Source: an uncultured Flavobacteriales bacterium
GTDB lineage: Bacteria; Bacteroidota; Bacteroidia; Flavobacteriales_G; Salibacteraceae
Assembly: GCA_943788725.1 (NCBI GenBank)
Contig: CALSRJ010000005.1
Coordinates: 62,001 to 126,000 of the forward strand
DNA: 64,000 bases
Reading direction: 5' to 3'
Shown piece after piece: positions 9,879 to 20,070 of this stretch; position 1 is the first letter of the stretch; every line of letters begins with the position of its first letter. A program made the translations under genes and the position numbers. A model generated the notes under the pieces. The model did no database searches, was not told the origin of the DNA, and was given only the letters and a program-made list of their open reading frames with translations.

Positions 9879-10435
9879 AGCATATCCTAATACTTCTGAC
9901 CTTGAGTGTGCTTGCGATGCTCGCGTCGTGCAATGAAAACGCTTCCATGGACGACATGCGCCCAAAGCAAGAACCGTCTATCGTGCGGAGTCTTCCGACC
10001 CAAGACCGTCACTATTTGCTTGAACCATTGGAGGCCGCCTTAGATGATTTGCGAGAGGTAGTAGAGTACAATCCAAGCTTAGAGACCGCAGAGGAAACGA
10101 CCCAGGAAGAAGGTATGAAAGTAGTTTCCACTTACCGGCTAAATGGGAAGGATACGGTCATGATAGATCATGAGGTGGAGCGTCCTTTCCTGCGTGAAAG
10201 ACACCAGCGCTACTATGATGAAAGGGGAGAGATCTTCCTCTTAGAGTCCAATATTGTCCACCTTGCTGCCGACGGATCGCCTGTTGAAAAGCGTGTTTAT
10301 CGCATCTATTACGAAGACGGTCTGGTGCAGCTTTCTGCGTATGGTAAGGTCGCCTACGGGGAAAATTCGTTGCCCAAAGATTGGGTGACCATTTGCCCGA
10401 CGAAGGAAGAAGAAACTTACCTGCTAAGCCGGTAA
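9875..10435 (+). CDS. Hypothetical lipoprotein
   Basis: Lipobox-like LAMLASC at the N-terminus; ATGA overlap with asd; no family recognised. Confidence 0.7.
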   Translation: MKHILILLTLSVLAMLASCNENASMDDMRPKQEPSIVRSLPTQDRHYLLEPLEAALDDLREVVEYNPSLETAEETTQEEGMKVVSTYRLNGKDTVMIDHEVERPFLRERHQRYYDERGEIFLLESNIVHLAADGSPVEKRVYRIYYEDGLVQLSAYGKVAYGENSLPKDWVTICPTKEEETYLLSR

Positions 10436-10447
10436 CTCAACCTGGAC

Positions 10448-10744
10448 TTATTTCTTTAAGAGCGATCGTTCGAAAATGAACGGGCCAAAGGGCAGCAATG
10501 CTGCAATGAATCCATAGATCACCTTCAGCACATCCCATTTCAGCAGCACGGCTACGTAAATCAGCTGTGCCATGTACACCATAAAGAGGAGTCCGTGTGC
10601 CCAGCCAACGTATTTTACCATTAGGGGCAGGCCCATCATATACTTCAAAGGCATTGCGATCAACACCAACAGAAGGAAGGAAATAGCTTCGGCTCTAGCA
10701 ATGAGAAGAAAGCGGCGCAATTGGGTATTTTGAATAATCTCCAT
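10448..10744 (-). CDS. DUF3817-like small integral membrane protein
   Basis: LRRFLLIARAEAISFLLLVLIAMPLKYM...VGWAHGLLFMVYM pattern; several transmembrane segments. Confidence 0.75.
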   Translation of the reverse strand: MEIIQNTQLRRFLLIARAEAISFLLLVLIAMPLKYMMGLPLMVKYVGWAHGLLFMVYMAQLIYVAVLLKWDVLKVIYGFIAALLPFGPFIFERSLLKK

Positions 10745-10824
10745 GGGGCACGAAAATACATTCCCTTTCACCGCGAACATTTTCAATCTCTAATTCCTTA
10801 CTTTTCAGAATCAATCTATTCAAG

Positions 10825-12579
10825 ATGAAGCATTTCTTACTCCTTTTCTGCATTGTCAGCCTGGGCCTGATCGCGACTGCTCAGAGCAACATCCAATTGA
10901 CGAACCCAGTGGCCAATGAGGTGCTCATGGGCAATTATGACCCGGTGGATTTCGCGGCGAGCAATGTGATCGATGACCCAAGGGTCATTGCTGCTCAGCT
11001 TACCGATAGAATCAACCCAGATTCATTGTTGAGCTACTTAAAGCGTATGAGCGCTTTTGAAACAAGGAATACCGGGTCTGATACGGTTTCCAACCAACGG
11101 GGCATTGGCGCGGCTAGAAGATGGGCACATCAAAAATTTGAGCAGTTCAGCGGACAAAGCGAGGGCAGATTGATACCTAGTTATCTGCAATTTGACCAGG
11201 TGATTTGTGGAATGGCGCAACACAGAAACATTGTTGCGGTGTTGCCGGGTAGAAATGTCATAGAGCCTGGAAATGGCAAAACAGGAATCGTAATAATAGA
11301 AGGCCATTTGGATAGCCGCTGCGATACGCCCTGTGACACCAACTGCTTGGCAGAAGGCATGGAAGACAATGGAAGCGGCAGCGCGTTGGTGCTTGAATTG
11401 GCGCGCGTTATGTCCAAATACACCTACGACCGAACCATCGTTTTTATGCTGACCATCGGGGAGGAGCAAGGTCTCTATGGCGCCGATGCGATGGCCGACT
11501 TTGTGAAGGATAATGGCATCCCGGTAGCCGCGGTGTTAAACAACGACGTGATTGGTGGGGTCATCTGCGGAGAGACAAGTTCGGCGCCCTCTTGTCCGAC
11601 CGAGAACGACATTGACAGTACCCAAGTAAGGATCTTTTCAGCCGGAACCTTCAATTCAAGAAATAAACAACTCGCCCGCTACGTAAAGTTGCAGTACATG
11701 GAAGAGTTGGTGCAACACGTCAAAGTGCCCCAACAGATCACGATCATGACGGCTGAAGATCGGCAAGGAAGGGGTGGAGATCATATCCCATTTCGAAGCC
11801 AAGGCTATGCGGCCATTCGATTTACCTCGGCCAACGAGCATGGCGATGCCTCGAATGGAGCGGGCTATGACGATCGGCAGCACACGAGTGAGGATGTGCT
11901 CGGGGTAGACACTGACAGCGATGGTCAATTGGACAGCTTTTTCGTTGACTTCAACTACCTTGCCCGCAATGGTGCGATCAACGCAAATGCGGCAACGATG
12001 ATCGCTCAGAATGTATGTTTTGATGGAGGATTTGTAGTAGAACAGATCAATTGGCATCAAGTCCGTGTGAGTATCGGCGGAGATTGGTGCCCAGGGCCTC
12101 CCTATCGCATCGCGATCCGGACAGAAACAAACGACTTTGATACCGTGCTCTCTACAGATTCCAATGTGACCATTGTTGAAGTAACCCCGGGCCTCATGCA
12201 TTTTTTCAGTGTGTGTGGCGTGAACGAGAATGACATTGAGAGTCTGTTTACCGGTGAGCAGTTCATCGATATTGTTGGCCTCAATGAGGTCGCCATTGAG
12301 AAGAGAGGCATCGAACTTCTCCAGAACCGACCGAATCCTTTTGATGAGAGCACGACGATTGCATTTTTGGTACACGACATGCCGGCTTCGAAGCAGGCCA
12401 CGGTTAGGATTGCGGATGTAGAGGGGCGGGTTATCCATCAGTTTGACCAACCGCTGCAAGCGGGAATGAATGAGGTGCTTTACCATCATGGCTACGGAAA
12501 AGTAGGCACCTTTTACTACTCTCTTATGATTGATAATCAAGTAGTTGATACAAAGAAAATGGTATTTGTAGCGAACTGA
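10825..12579 (+). CDS. M28-family metallopeptidase with T9SS sorting domain
   Basis: GHLDSRCD, EDNGSGSALVLELAR, IGEEQGLYGADAMA, NNDVIGG; C-terminal LLQNRPNPFDESTTIAF...GTFYYSLMIDNQ. Confidence 0.88.
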   Translation: MKHFLLLFCIVSLGLIATAQSNIQLTNPVANEVLMGNYDPVDFAASNVIDDPRVIAAQLTDRINPDSLLSYLKRMSAFETRNTGSDTVSNQRGIGAARRWAHQKFEQFSGQSEGRLIPSYLQFDQVICGMAQHRNIVAVLPGRNVIEPGNGKTGIVIIEGHLDSRCDTPCDTNCLAEGMEDNGSGSALVLELARVMSKYTYDRTIVFMLTIGEEQGLYGADAMADFVKDNGIPVAAVLNNDVIGGVICGETSSAPSCPTENDIDSTQVRIFSAGTFNSRNKQLARYVKLQYMEELVQHVKVPQQITIMTAEDRQGRGGDHIPFRSQGYAAIRFTSANEHGDASNGAGYDDRQHTSEDVLGVDTDSDGQLDSFFVDFNYLARNGAINANAATMIAQNVCFDGGFVVEQINWHQVRVSIGGDWCPGPPYRIAIRTETNDFDTVLSTDSNVTIVEVTPGLMHFFSVCGVNENDIESLFTGEQFIDIVGLNEVAIEKRGIELLQNRPNPFDESTTIAFLVHDMPASKQATVRIADVEGRVIHQFDQPLQAGMNEVLYHHGYGKVGTFYYSLMIDNQVVDTKKMVFVAN

Positions 12580-12582
12580 CCT

Positions 12583-13299
12583 GTGATAATCAGGTGGGCA
12601 ATATTGATTTATCTGATGCTGCTCGCTGGAGTCGTTCAAGCGCAGGATGATTATTTCGGACAGTGGAACCTGCACCTGGCACAATTGAATCCAACCCATA
12701 ACGGAGATCGCATGGTTGTTGCTGTGATTCCTTTGGGGGGATCGCTAACGACCACCCTGACTCCCCATTGGCTCTTGCGCTATAACGTGCAATACGCCCA
12801 TAGGAAATACAACAGCAGTTGTCGCTCATGCAAGGACGGCCTTGAATCAATAGACCAGTTCGATCAGGTTGAGATTGGGGCTGTGGCGTATTACGATATA
12901 GGCGAGCCCTACTCTGAGAAGCGAGTACAAGTCCTTTTCGGGCTTGGGTTTGTAGCTCAATACACCTTCGCTCAACAATCCTATCAAGGAACGAGTTGGA
13001 GCGTACTCAACGGCACCCAAGAGTTGAGGAGTTTTGGTGTATACGGTACGGCGCCAGTCCTCTTATCTGTAAGATTGAATCCTAGGGTTAGATTTGAGCT
13101 CGGGTCTGAATTGAGGATTGGAGGTAAAAACGTTGCATTTCAAGACCGCAGCACCAGCACGGTCAATGCACAACGCCTGGTCAGCGAATCAGACCAATCG
13201 TTTTCGGATGTGGGCCTTGTGTTTTATCCAGCCTATGCCAGTCTAGGGTTGCTAATCAATCGTGACCGCAAGGAGAGGGAAGCAGACAAGCAAGAGTAG
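12583..13299 (+). CDS. Hypothetical outer-membrane beta-barrel-like protein
   Basis: Cleavable signal (LMLLAGVVQAQ) and alternating amphipathic strands; GTG start 4 nt after the peptidase gene. Confidence 0.6.
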   Translation: MIIRWAILIYLMLLAGVVQAQDDYFGQWNLHLAQLNPTHNGDRMVVAVIPLGGSLTTTLTPHWLLRYNVQYAHRKYNSSCRSCKDGLESIDQFDQVEIGAVAYYDIGEPYSEKRVQVLFGLGFVAQYTFAQQSYQGTSWSVLNGTQELRSFGVYGTAPVLLSVRLNPRVRFELGSELRIGGKNVAFQDRSTSTVNAQRLVSESDQSFSDVGLVFYPAYASLGLLINRDRKEREADKQE

Positions 13300-13305
13300 A
13301 GAGGA

Positions 13306-13950
13306 TTAGGTCTCGTTAGAGGCGTCTGTTTGACTTTCCTCCTCGGCGACTTTTTCTTCAGAAGGGAAATACCTTTTTTGGAAAACTACAATCATCCCAA
13401 TTCCAGTGGTGATGGCTGTATCGGCGATGTTGAAAACAGGACGAAAGAATGCGAAATTGTCTCCCCCTAAGAAGGGAATCCATTCGGGAAAAGTTCCTGA
13501 GACCAGTGGGAAGTAGAGCATATCTACCACGCGGCCGAAAAGGAAGGGAGCATACCCGCCATTCTCTGGCATGAACGTAGCGATTTGGTGATAGCTGTCA
13601 TTGAACAGGACGCCGTAAAACATGGAATCTAAGATGTTGCCTAATGCACCTGAAAAGATCAACGAACCGGCGATGATCAATCCGGGCTTAGCCCCACGAG
13701 CAGCGGTTCTGAAAAGATAGAATCCAATAAGTGAAACGGCAATGATCCTAAAAATGGACAATGCGATTTTACCGCTATCTCCGCCGAACTCCATGCCGAA
13801 GGCCATTCCATTGTTCTCCGTGAAATGGATGATGAACCAATTCCCAAACACTGCAAATTCTTGGCCCAAGTACATATTGGTCTTGATCCAAATCTTCAGC
13901 ACTTGGTCAGCGATGAGGACGGAGAGCGTTATGAAAAGGGCCTTCTTCAA
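13306..13950 (-). CDS. lspA: Lipoprotein signal peptidase (signal peptidase II)
   Basis: ADQVLKIWIKTNM, ENNGMAFGMEF, GALGNILDSMFYG, VFNIADTAITTGI; the only in-frame start seen is TTG. Confidence 0.92.
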   Translation of the reverse strand: MKKALFITLSVLIADQVLKIWIKTNMYLGQEFAVFGNWFIIHFTENNGMAFGMEFGGDSGKIALSIFRIIAVSLIGFYLFRTAARGAKPGLIIAGSLIFSGALGNILDSMFYGVLFNDSYHQIATFMPENGGYAPFLFGRVVDMLYFPLVSGTFPEWIPFLGGDNFAFFRPVFNIADTAITTGIGMIVVFQKRYFPSEEKVAEEESQTDASNET

Positions 13951-13978
13951 ATCGCTAAAGGGGATGAAGGAGGGAATA

Positions 13979-14362
13979 CTATGACTGCTGATTCTTCGCC
14001 TCGATGCTCAGTGTAGCATGGGGGACGATGCGTAGACGTTCTTTGGAAATAAGCTTTCCGGTCACGCGGCAAAGGCCGTAGGTCTTGTTTTCGATGCGGA
14101 TCAGCGCGTCGTTCAAGTGCTTGATAAACTTCTCCTGACGAGCTGCCAATTGGGCGGTCTCTTCGCGAGAAAGCACATCTGAACCGTCTTCAATCAATTT
14201 GAAGGTGGGCGAGGTGTCGTCCGTTCCATTGTTGTCTTTCAAAGACATGGAAGAATTCAATAAATCATAATCCTCCTTCGCCTCTACCAACTTTGATTCA
14301 ATGATGTCGCGGAACTCTTTGAGCTCTGCGTCTGAGAATCGTGTCTTTTCTTTTTCTGCCAT
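13979..14362 (-). CDS. TraR/DksA-family regulator
   Basis: Coiled-coil N-terminus plus ALIRIENKTYGLCRVTGKLISKERLRIVPHATLSIEAK. Confidence 0.85.
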   Translation of the reverse strand: MAEKEKTRFSDAELKEFRDIIESKLVEAKEDYDLLNSSMSLKDNNGTDDTSPTFKLIEDGSDVLSREETAQLAARQEKFIKHLNDALIRIENKTYGLCRVTGKLISKERLRIVPHATLSIEAKNQQS

Positions 14363-14367
14363 GTCGT

Positions 14368-17300
14368 TTATGCTTCGGCTTTCTCTAAATAAATCTTTGT
14401 GGAAACGCCTGGTTCCACTTCGATGTCTTGTGCTTGTTCGTTTGTGATGACCTCCGAAAGCGTCAGTTCAGAGGCAAGCGTCTCGTCACAAATATAAATT
14501 TTATTGGATTCGACCGCACGTACGATATCCGCTTGGTTTTCAACGAATAATTTGATGCGATCTGTTACCTCCAGTCCTCGGTCTTTTCGCATATTTTGGA
14601 TGCGATTCACCAGCTCACGGGCGATTCCTTCGGACCGTAATACCTCACTTATGGTGATGTCCATAGCTACGGTAACGTTTCCTTCACTTGCTACGGTCCA
14701 TCCGGGGATGTCTTTCGTGCTGATTTCAACGTCTTCTTTGCTCAATTCGAACGATGTTCCATTCAAGTCGAGAACAATGCTTCCATCTCGCTCGATTGTA
14801 GTAATCTCCTGCTGACCGAAGCCATTTACCGCTCCTGCGAGCAGCTTCATGTCTTTGCCAACTTTGGGCCCTAGGGTCTTGAAATTGGGCTTGATGCTCT
14901 TCACAAATACACCCTCGTCTTTCACGTATTGCAATTCTTTCACATTGATCTCCGAGAGGATGAGGTTTTCCACCTCGTGCAAGTGACGCTCAAAATTGGC
15001 GTCCATTACCGGGATCATGATCTTTTGCAGCGGCTGACGCACGCGAATGTTTTCCTTCTTCCGCAGGGAAAGGGCGAGGGATGAAGCCGTCTGGGCAAGC
15101 GCCATCCGTTCTTCCAAGTCTTTATCGATGAGCTGTTCGTCGATGGTTGGCCACTCGGCTAGGTGAACCGACGACTCACTCTCTTGCTGTGTTGCTGCAT
15201 TGAGATCACAGAAGAGGTGATCAGAGTAAAACGGCGCAATGGGAGCGCTCAGCTTCGCCACGGTATTCAAGCAACGGTATAAGGTCTGATAGGCCGCGAT
15301 TTTGTCTTCACTGTATTCTCCTTTCCAGAATCGGCGGCGACACAAACGCACATACCAGTTGCTCAGTTCATCCACCACAAAGTCTTGAATCGCCCTACCG
15401 GCGCGCGTAGGCTCGTAGCTCTCGTAAGCGTCTTCCACTTCCTTGATCAAACTGTTCAAGCGAGAGATCACCCAGCGGTCGATCTCCGGCCGTTGCTCCA
15501 AGGGGACTTCTTCCTCGGCGTACGTGAACTTGTCAACGTTGGCGTATAGGGAGAAGAATGCGTAAGTATTGTGCAATGCTCGGAAGTATTTCCGTTGCAC
15601 TTCCGTGATGCCGTCGAGATCAAACTTGAGGTTATCCCATGGAGGAGCGTTGGTAATCATGTACCAGCGTGTAGCATCTGGACCGAACTTGCCGAGGGTC
15701 TCAAAAGGGTCTGCGGCATTGCCGAGACGCTTGGACATCTTTTGACCGTTCTTGTCCAATACTAGTCCGTTGCTCACCACATTCTTGTAGGCTACGGACC
15801 CTTTGATCATCGAAGAAATAGCGTGGAGGGTATAAAACCAACCACGCGTTTGGTCAACGCCCTCAGCGATGAAATCGGCTGGAAATGCCTTTCCACTGTC
15901 TATTAATGCTTTGTTTTCGAAAGGGTAATGCCATTGGGCGTAGGGCATCGCGCCACTGTCGAACCAAACGTCGATGAGGTCTAACTCTCGTGCCAAGACC
16001 TGTCCATTGCGGTAGAAAATGACTTGGTCAACGAACGGACGATGCAGGTCTACTTGGTCTTTCGGCAACGAGGCAAAGAAGATAACCTGCTTGCTGCGAA
16101 TGAGATCGTTCCAAACGTTGTTGACATTCTCACCCCGCAAGCGCATTTCGCCTAGGAGTTTTCTTAGTGACTGACCGTCGTGCCGGTTACCGCTTTCATC
16201 TGTGCAAGATTCGGTGATGAAGTAGGCATTTTTCTCTGCAAATTCGTCGATGGCTCCGAGGCATTCTTCGAGCAGTGGGCCGTAAGGCCCCGTCCGCCAA
16301 ATCGGTAGTGGGGTTCCCCAATAACGGGACCGACTCAGGTTCCAGTCGTTGACGTTTTCCAGCCAATTGCCGAAACGTCCAGTTCCCGTGCTCGCTGGTT
16401 TCCAGTTGATCGTGTTGTTCAACTCGATCATTTTTTCGCGTGCTGATGTTGCCTTGATGAACCATGAGTCCAATGGGTAGTACAAAATGGGCTTGTCCGT
16501 ACGCCAGCAATGGGGGTAGTTGTGTTGGTACTTTTCAACCTTGAATGCCTTGCCTTCGAGTTTCAACTTGAGGGCGATGCGCTCATCCACACTTAAGTAG
16601 TTGCTCAGGTTGGGAATGAATGCTTTGAGCGCTTCCTTCTGCTGTTCGAAGTCCTTCTTCAGCTCAACTTCGGTGAGGTACTCGGCCTTAACCGGTTCTC
16701 CACCCAATCCCCATACAGGGTCTTGCACAGAATCTACAAAACGACCGCGCAGGTCTACCAGTGGAACGGGGTCCCCATTTTCGTTGAGCACTAGCATGGG
16801 CGGAATTCCCGCCTCCTTGGCTACACGCATGTCGTCTGCACCAAAGGTGGGCGCGGTGTGTACAATTCCAGTACCATCTTCCGTAGTGACGAAATCACCC
16901 GCGATTACCCGATAGGCTTTTTCTGCATCTTGAAAAGGCTGTGCGTAAGGAAGGAGTTGTTCGTAGGAAAGGCCGACCATATCGGAGCCTTTGAATGATG
17001 CTAAGACTCGGTAAGGCAACACCTTGTCGTTGGCGGAATAGGCCATATCAGCGGCTTCGCCTTCGGGCTTGAAATAAGCTTGAAGCCTTGACTTCGCAAG
17101 GACGATCTTTTGAGGATCTGCCGTATATGGATTGAACGTGTCAACCAAGAGATACTCGATGTTGGCTCCAACGGTTAATGCAGTATTGGAGGGAAGTGTC
17201 CATGGCGTAGTTGTCCATGCCATGATGAAGACTGCCCCAGCTTGCAGTGCTTCCTGCAGTTCAGCAACGCTGGACTCTGCCGAGTTGACCTGGAAGAGTG

Positions 17301-17931
17301 CCGTGCAACTCGTATCCTTCACATCACGATAGGTGCCCGGAAGGTTGAGCTCGTGAGAGCTGAGACCCGTTCCTGCGGCAGGAGAATAGGGCTGGATCGT
17401 GTAGCCCTTGTAGATCATTTGCTTTTGGTAAAGCTGACTCAACAACCACCAAACGGTTTCGATGTATTTGTTTTCATAAGTCACATATGGGTCACTCATG
17501 TCGACCCAGTAACCCATCTTTTCTGTCAGATCATTCCATACATCCGTATAGCGCATGACCGCTTCTCGGCATGCGCGGTTGTATTCTTCGATCGTAATGC
17601 TTTTGCCGATGTCCTCCTTGGTAATTCCCAGCTCTTTTTCAACGCCGAGCTCTACGGGAAGGCCATGGGTATCCCAACCTGCTTTTCGGTGTACCTGAAA
17701 TCCTTTTTGAGTCTTGTATCGGCAGAAAAGATCCTTGATTGTGCGGGCCATGACATGGTGAATGCCCGGCATTCCGTTGGCTGAGGGAGGCCCTTCATAG
17801 AAGACGTAGTTGGGCTTCCCCTCGCGTGAGCTAACGCTTTCTTCGAAGGTCTTCTCCTGCTTCCACTTCTCCAGTACCTGCTCCGCTATGTTCGGCAGGT
17901 TCATTCCGTCGTATTCTTTAAATGGTTTCAT
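14368..17931 (-). CDS. ileS: Isoleucine--tRNA ligase (eukaryote-like / type 2 form)
   Basis: GWDTHGLPVELGVEKELGI, KMSKRLGN, AWTTTPWTLPSNTAL editing domain; signature region reads PGIHHVMAR. Confidence 0.95.
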   Translation of the reverse strand: MKPFKEYDGMNLPNIAEQVLEKWKQEKTFEESVSSREGKPNYVFYEGPPSANGMPGIHHVMARTIKDLFCRYKTQKGFQVHRKAGWDTHGLPVELGVEKELGITKEDIGKSITIEEYNRACREAVMRYTDVWNDLTEKMGYWVDMSDPYVTYENKYIETVWWLLSQLYQKQMIYKGYTIQPYSPAAGTGLSSHELNLPGTYRDVKDTSCTALFQVNSAESSVAELQEALQAGAVFIMAWTTTPWTLPSNTALTVGANIEYLLVDTFNPYTADPQKIVLAKSRLQAYFKPEGEAADMAYSANDKVLPYRVLASFKGSDMVGLSYEQLLPYAQPFQDAEKAYRVIAGDFVTTEDGTGIVHTAPTFGADDMRVAKEAGIPPMLVLNENGDPVPLVDLRGRFVDSVQDPVWGLGGEPVKAEYLTEVELKKDFEQQKEALKAFIPNLSNYLSVDERIALKLKLEGKAFKVEKYQHNYPHCWRTDKPILYYPLDSWFIKATSAREKMIELNNTINWKPASTGTGRFGNWLENVNDWNLSRSRYWGTPLPIWRTGPYGPLLEECLGAIDEFAEKNAYFITESCTDESGNRHDGQSLRKLLGEMRLRGENVNNVWNDLIRSKQVIFFASLPKDQVDLHRPFVDQVIFYRNGQVLARELDLIDVWFDSGAMPYAQWHYPFENKALIDSGKAFPADFIAEGVDQTRGWFYTLHAISSMIKGSVAYKNVVSNGLVLDKNGQKMSKRLGNAADPFETLGKFGPDATRWYMITNAPPWDNLKFDLDGITEVQRKYFRALHNTYAFFSLYANVDKFTYAEEEVPLEQRPEIDRWVISRLNSLIKEVEDAYESYEPTRAGRAIQDFVVDELSNWYVRLCRRRFWKGEYSEDKIAAYQTLYRCLNTVAKLSAPIAPFYSDHLFCDLNAATQQESESSVHLAEWPTIDEQLIDKDLEERMALAQTASSLALSLRKKENIRVRQPLQKIMIPVMDANFERHLHEVENLILSEINVKELQYVKDEGVFVKSIKPNFKTLGPKVGKDMKLLAGAVNGFGQQEITTIERDGSIVLDLNGTSFELSKEDVEISTKDIPGWTVASEGNVTVAMDITISEVLRSEGIARELVNRIQNMRKDRGLEVTDRIKLFVENQADIVRAVESNKIYICDETLASELTLSEVITNEQAQDIEVEPGVSTKIYLEKAEA

Positions 17932-18037
17932 TTCAGCCAACTACCCTTGTTTTATAAAGGCTGCAAAGGTAAAACGCTCAGGGCATTTGGCATACTTGAC
18001 CTCTGATATAGTTTGTCAATAGGAAAAAGGGACAGGA

Positions 18038-19318
18038 TCAGGCGGGAGAGGTGGTGCGGCGAATGTTGTTCTTGGTGAAGAACGCAACCCTGATCAACCA
18101 GAGCATAGAAGCACCGCAATAAACCAGGGTCAAGGGCGTCAGCCAGCCTGCCGTTGGAGCCTCGGACATGAATTGTAAGACGATCACAGGCAGTGCGATC
18201 AAGCGCAATACTTCGGCAGGAAATGCCAGTCGGCTGTACTCGAGCATTTGTCCATGCGCAAAGACCGAGAGCAACATGGCCGCAGTCAATGCAATGATTT
18301 CTTGATTGCCAAAAATCAGGGCAAGCGTTGGCTCTTGGATGCTTTTTCCAGTGAAGATTAAGTGTGCAAATAGTGTGAGGGTGACCAAGGTGCCGATCAG
18401 CAAGTAGGCCCCGTATTCAAAACTCAACCGTACGTCGCGCTTGACCCGTTGACCTTGCTCGTCTACTTTGTATTCTGAAGGCAGAAAGCCCACATCTTCG
18501 GGCGTCCAGGCGGGCCCTTTCACAAAGACGTTGATTTTATTCTTGAGGCTTTTCGTTTTTCCAGCTCGGGTGAACAGGTCTTTCCAATAAGCAAATTGGG
18601 CGCGAAAGGCGCTGTTGCTTTCAAAACCTGAAGTAATGCCGTAATCCGGCTCCTCGTCTTCACGGACGAAGGTTCCAAACATCTTGTCCCAAATGATGAG
18701 GATGTGACCGTAGTTGTGGTCCATGTATTTCACGTTGCGCCCGTGATGCACGCGATGGTGCGAAGGGGTTGTAAAGATCTCTTCCAAAAATCCGAGCCTA
18801 CCTACCAATCGGCTGTGGGTGACCAGCTGGTAGGTTCCTAGAAAGACGCTGAAGGTGACGATGGACAGGGCGTCGTATCCAATGAACGGGATCCAAATGA
18901 AGAAGACGGATCGAAAGATGACGGCAAAGAATGAAACCCGAAATACCGTGGTAAAATTCAATTCCTCGCTCTGGTGATGGACGATGTGTGCGGCCCATAA
19001 AAAGTTGATCTCGTGGCTGAGACGGTGAAACCAATACGCGACGAAGTCGAAGAGGATGATGCCGAGGATCCAAGTGAAAGCATTCATCGGCATCTGAAAA
19101 GGGGCTATGTGCTCATACACGTACTGCGCCCCTATCAAGAAGAGGACACCATAGAACACGTCAAAAGAGCGCTCAAGGATGGCGCAATAGGTATTGACGA
19201 GGGCATCTGAAAGGTTGAAAACCCGCACACCCGTTCGAATCGAAACCACAATTTCATATCCGAGAATCACCAAAAACAGTACTACGACAATGCCGATGAG
19301 GAGGAAGAAAGTTGTCAT
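18038..19318 (-). CDS. Sterol desaturase / alkylglycerol monooxygenase-like fatty acid hydroxylase superfamily
   Basis: Histidine boxes HRLSHEINFLWAAHIVHHQSEE and PSHHRVHHGRN...NYGHILIIWDKMFGTF; multiple TM segments. Confidence 0.85.
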   Translation of the reverse strand: MTTFFLLIGIVVVLFLVILGYEIVVSIRTGVRVFNLSDALVNTYCAILERSFDVFYGVLFLIGAQYVYEHIAPFQMPMNAFTWILGIILFDFVAYWFHRLSHEINFLWAAHIVHHQSEELNFTTVFRVSFFAVIFRSVFFIWIPFIGYDALSIVTFSVFLGTYQLVTHSRLVGRLGFLEEIFTTPSHHRVHHGRNVKYMDHNYGHILIIWDKMFGTFVREDEEPDYGITSGFESNSAFRAQFAYWKDLFTRAGKTKSLKNKINVFVKGPAWTPEDVGFLPSEYKVDEQGQRVKRDVRLSFEYGAYLLIGTLVTLTLFAHLIFTGKSIQEPTLALIFGNQEIIALTAAMLLSVFAHGQMLEYSRLAFPAEVLRLIALPVIVLQFMSEAPTAGWLTPLTLVYCGASMLWLIRVAFFTKNNIRRTTSPA

Positions 19319-19325
19319 GATTTGA

Positions 19326-20036
19326 TCATATGGATCGTTGTACAGTAATGAGCTCCAATTTTCTTACCCCGAATATCATCAATGCCATGAATCCGCACAA
19401 CAATACGTGACTGATATCATGATAATTGAACCAGCGGTTTACACTGATCTGCTGGTTGAAGATGAAGCTCGGCAGTATACCATACACCAACGCTCCAAGG
19501 ATGATAAGGTTCCCATAATTCCTGAACCGCGCGTATTGAAAGAGCTGCAGCGGCAAGATCAGGCCGACTGCAAACACGCCGTTTGCTAATTGAGCCACCG
19601 CGAAAGATCGCGCTGGACTCAATATCCAAATGAGAAAAGTGGCAAAGAGAAGTCCAATCAGCAGCCGCAATGCTTTATGCAATGGGTCTGGCAATGCGGA
19701 GCGAGCACCGCTGAGAGAGGCAAAAGCAAACACGGTTTGTCCCGCCAAACTGAAGAGCCATCCAATCATTTTCCATTCGAAGCTTACGTAGGCCTGAAGC
19801 CCATGGCCAAACCAGGCGGCGCTGGTCATACCGATAGCGAACATTAGAAAGTACAAGCGGTACAAGCGAAAGGTGCGGTCGTCTACTTCCTTATTTCGGC
19901 TGAGGTAGATGAAGCCGATGATGCACGTAATGGCAATCATAAAATCCGTGATGGAGGTCACGGGCTCTCGCCATTCAAATGCGCCAAAGAATAGGGTCGG
20001 ATTGAGTATGGATGCTTGTTCTTCCAAGATGAGCAA
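19326..20036 (-). CDS. Hypothetical multi-pass membrane protein
   Basis: Several hydrophobic segments; probable TTG start; 8 nt before the hydroxylase gene on the same strand. Confidence 0.65.
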   Translation of the reverse strand: MLILEEQASILNPTLFFGAFEWREPVTSITDFMIAITCIIGFIYLSRNKEVDDRTFRLYRLYFLMFAIGMTSAAWFGHGLQAYVSFEWKMIGWLFSLAGQTVFAFASLSGARSALPDPLHKALRLLIGLLFATFLIWILSPARSFAVAQLANGVFAVGLILPLQLFQYARFRNYGNLIILGALVYGILPSFIFNQQISVNRWFNYHDISHVLLCGFMALMIFGVRKLELITVQRSI

Positions 20037-20070
20037 TAGCTAAGAAGGTGCAAAACTACAGTGCTTTGGC

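Noticed and set aside
11656-12699. 347-aa minus-strand ORF
   Set aside because: Lies opposite the M28 peptidase and the start of the next gene; low-plausibility composition, no recognisable domain.
13979-14362. Loss of three zinc-finger cysteines in the DksA-like protein as a novelty
   Set aside because: The YGLCRVTGKLISKERLRIVPHATLSIEAK form is, to my knowledge, usual for Bacteroidota members of this family.
17242-17784. 180-aa ORF opposite ileS
   Set aside because: Shadow ORF of ileS.
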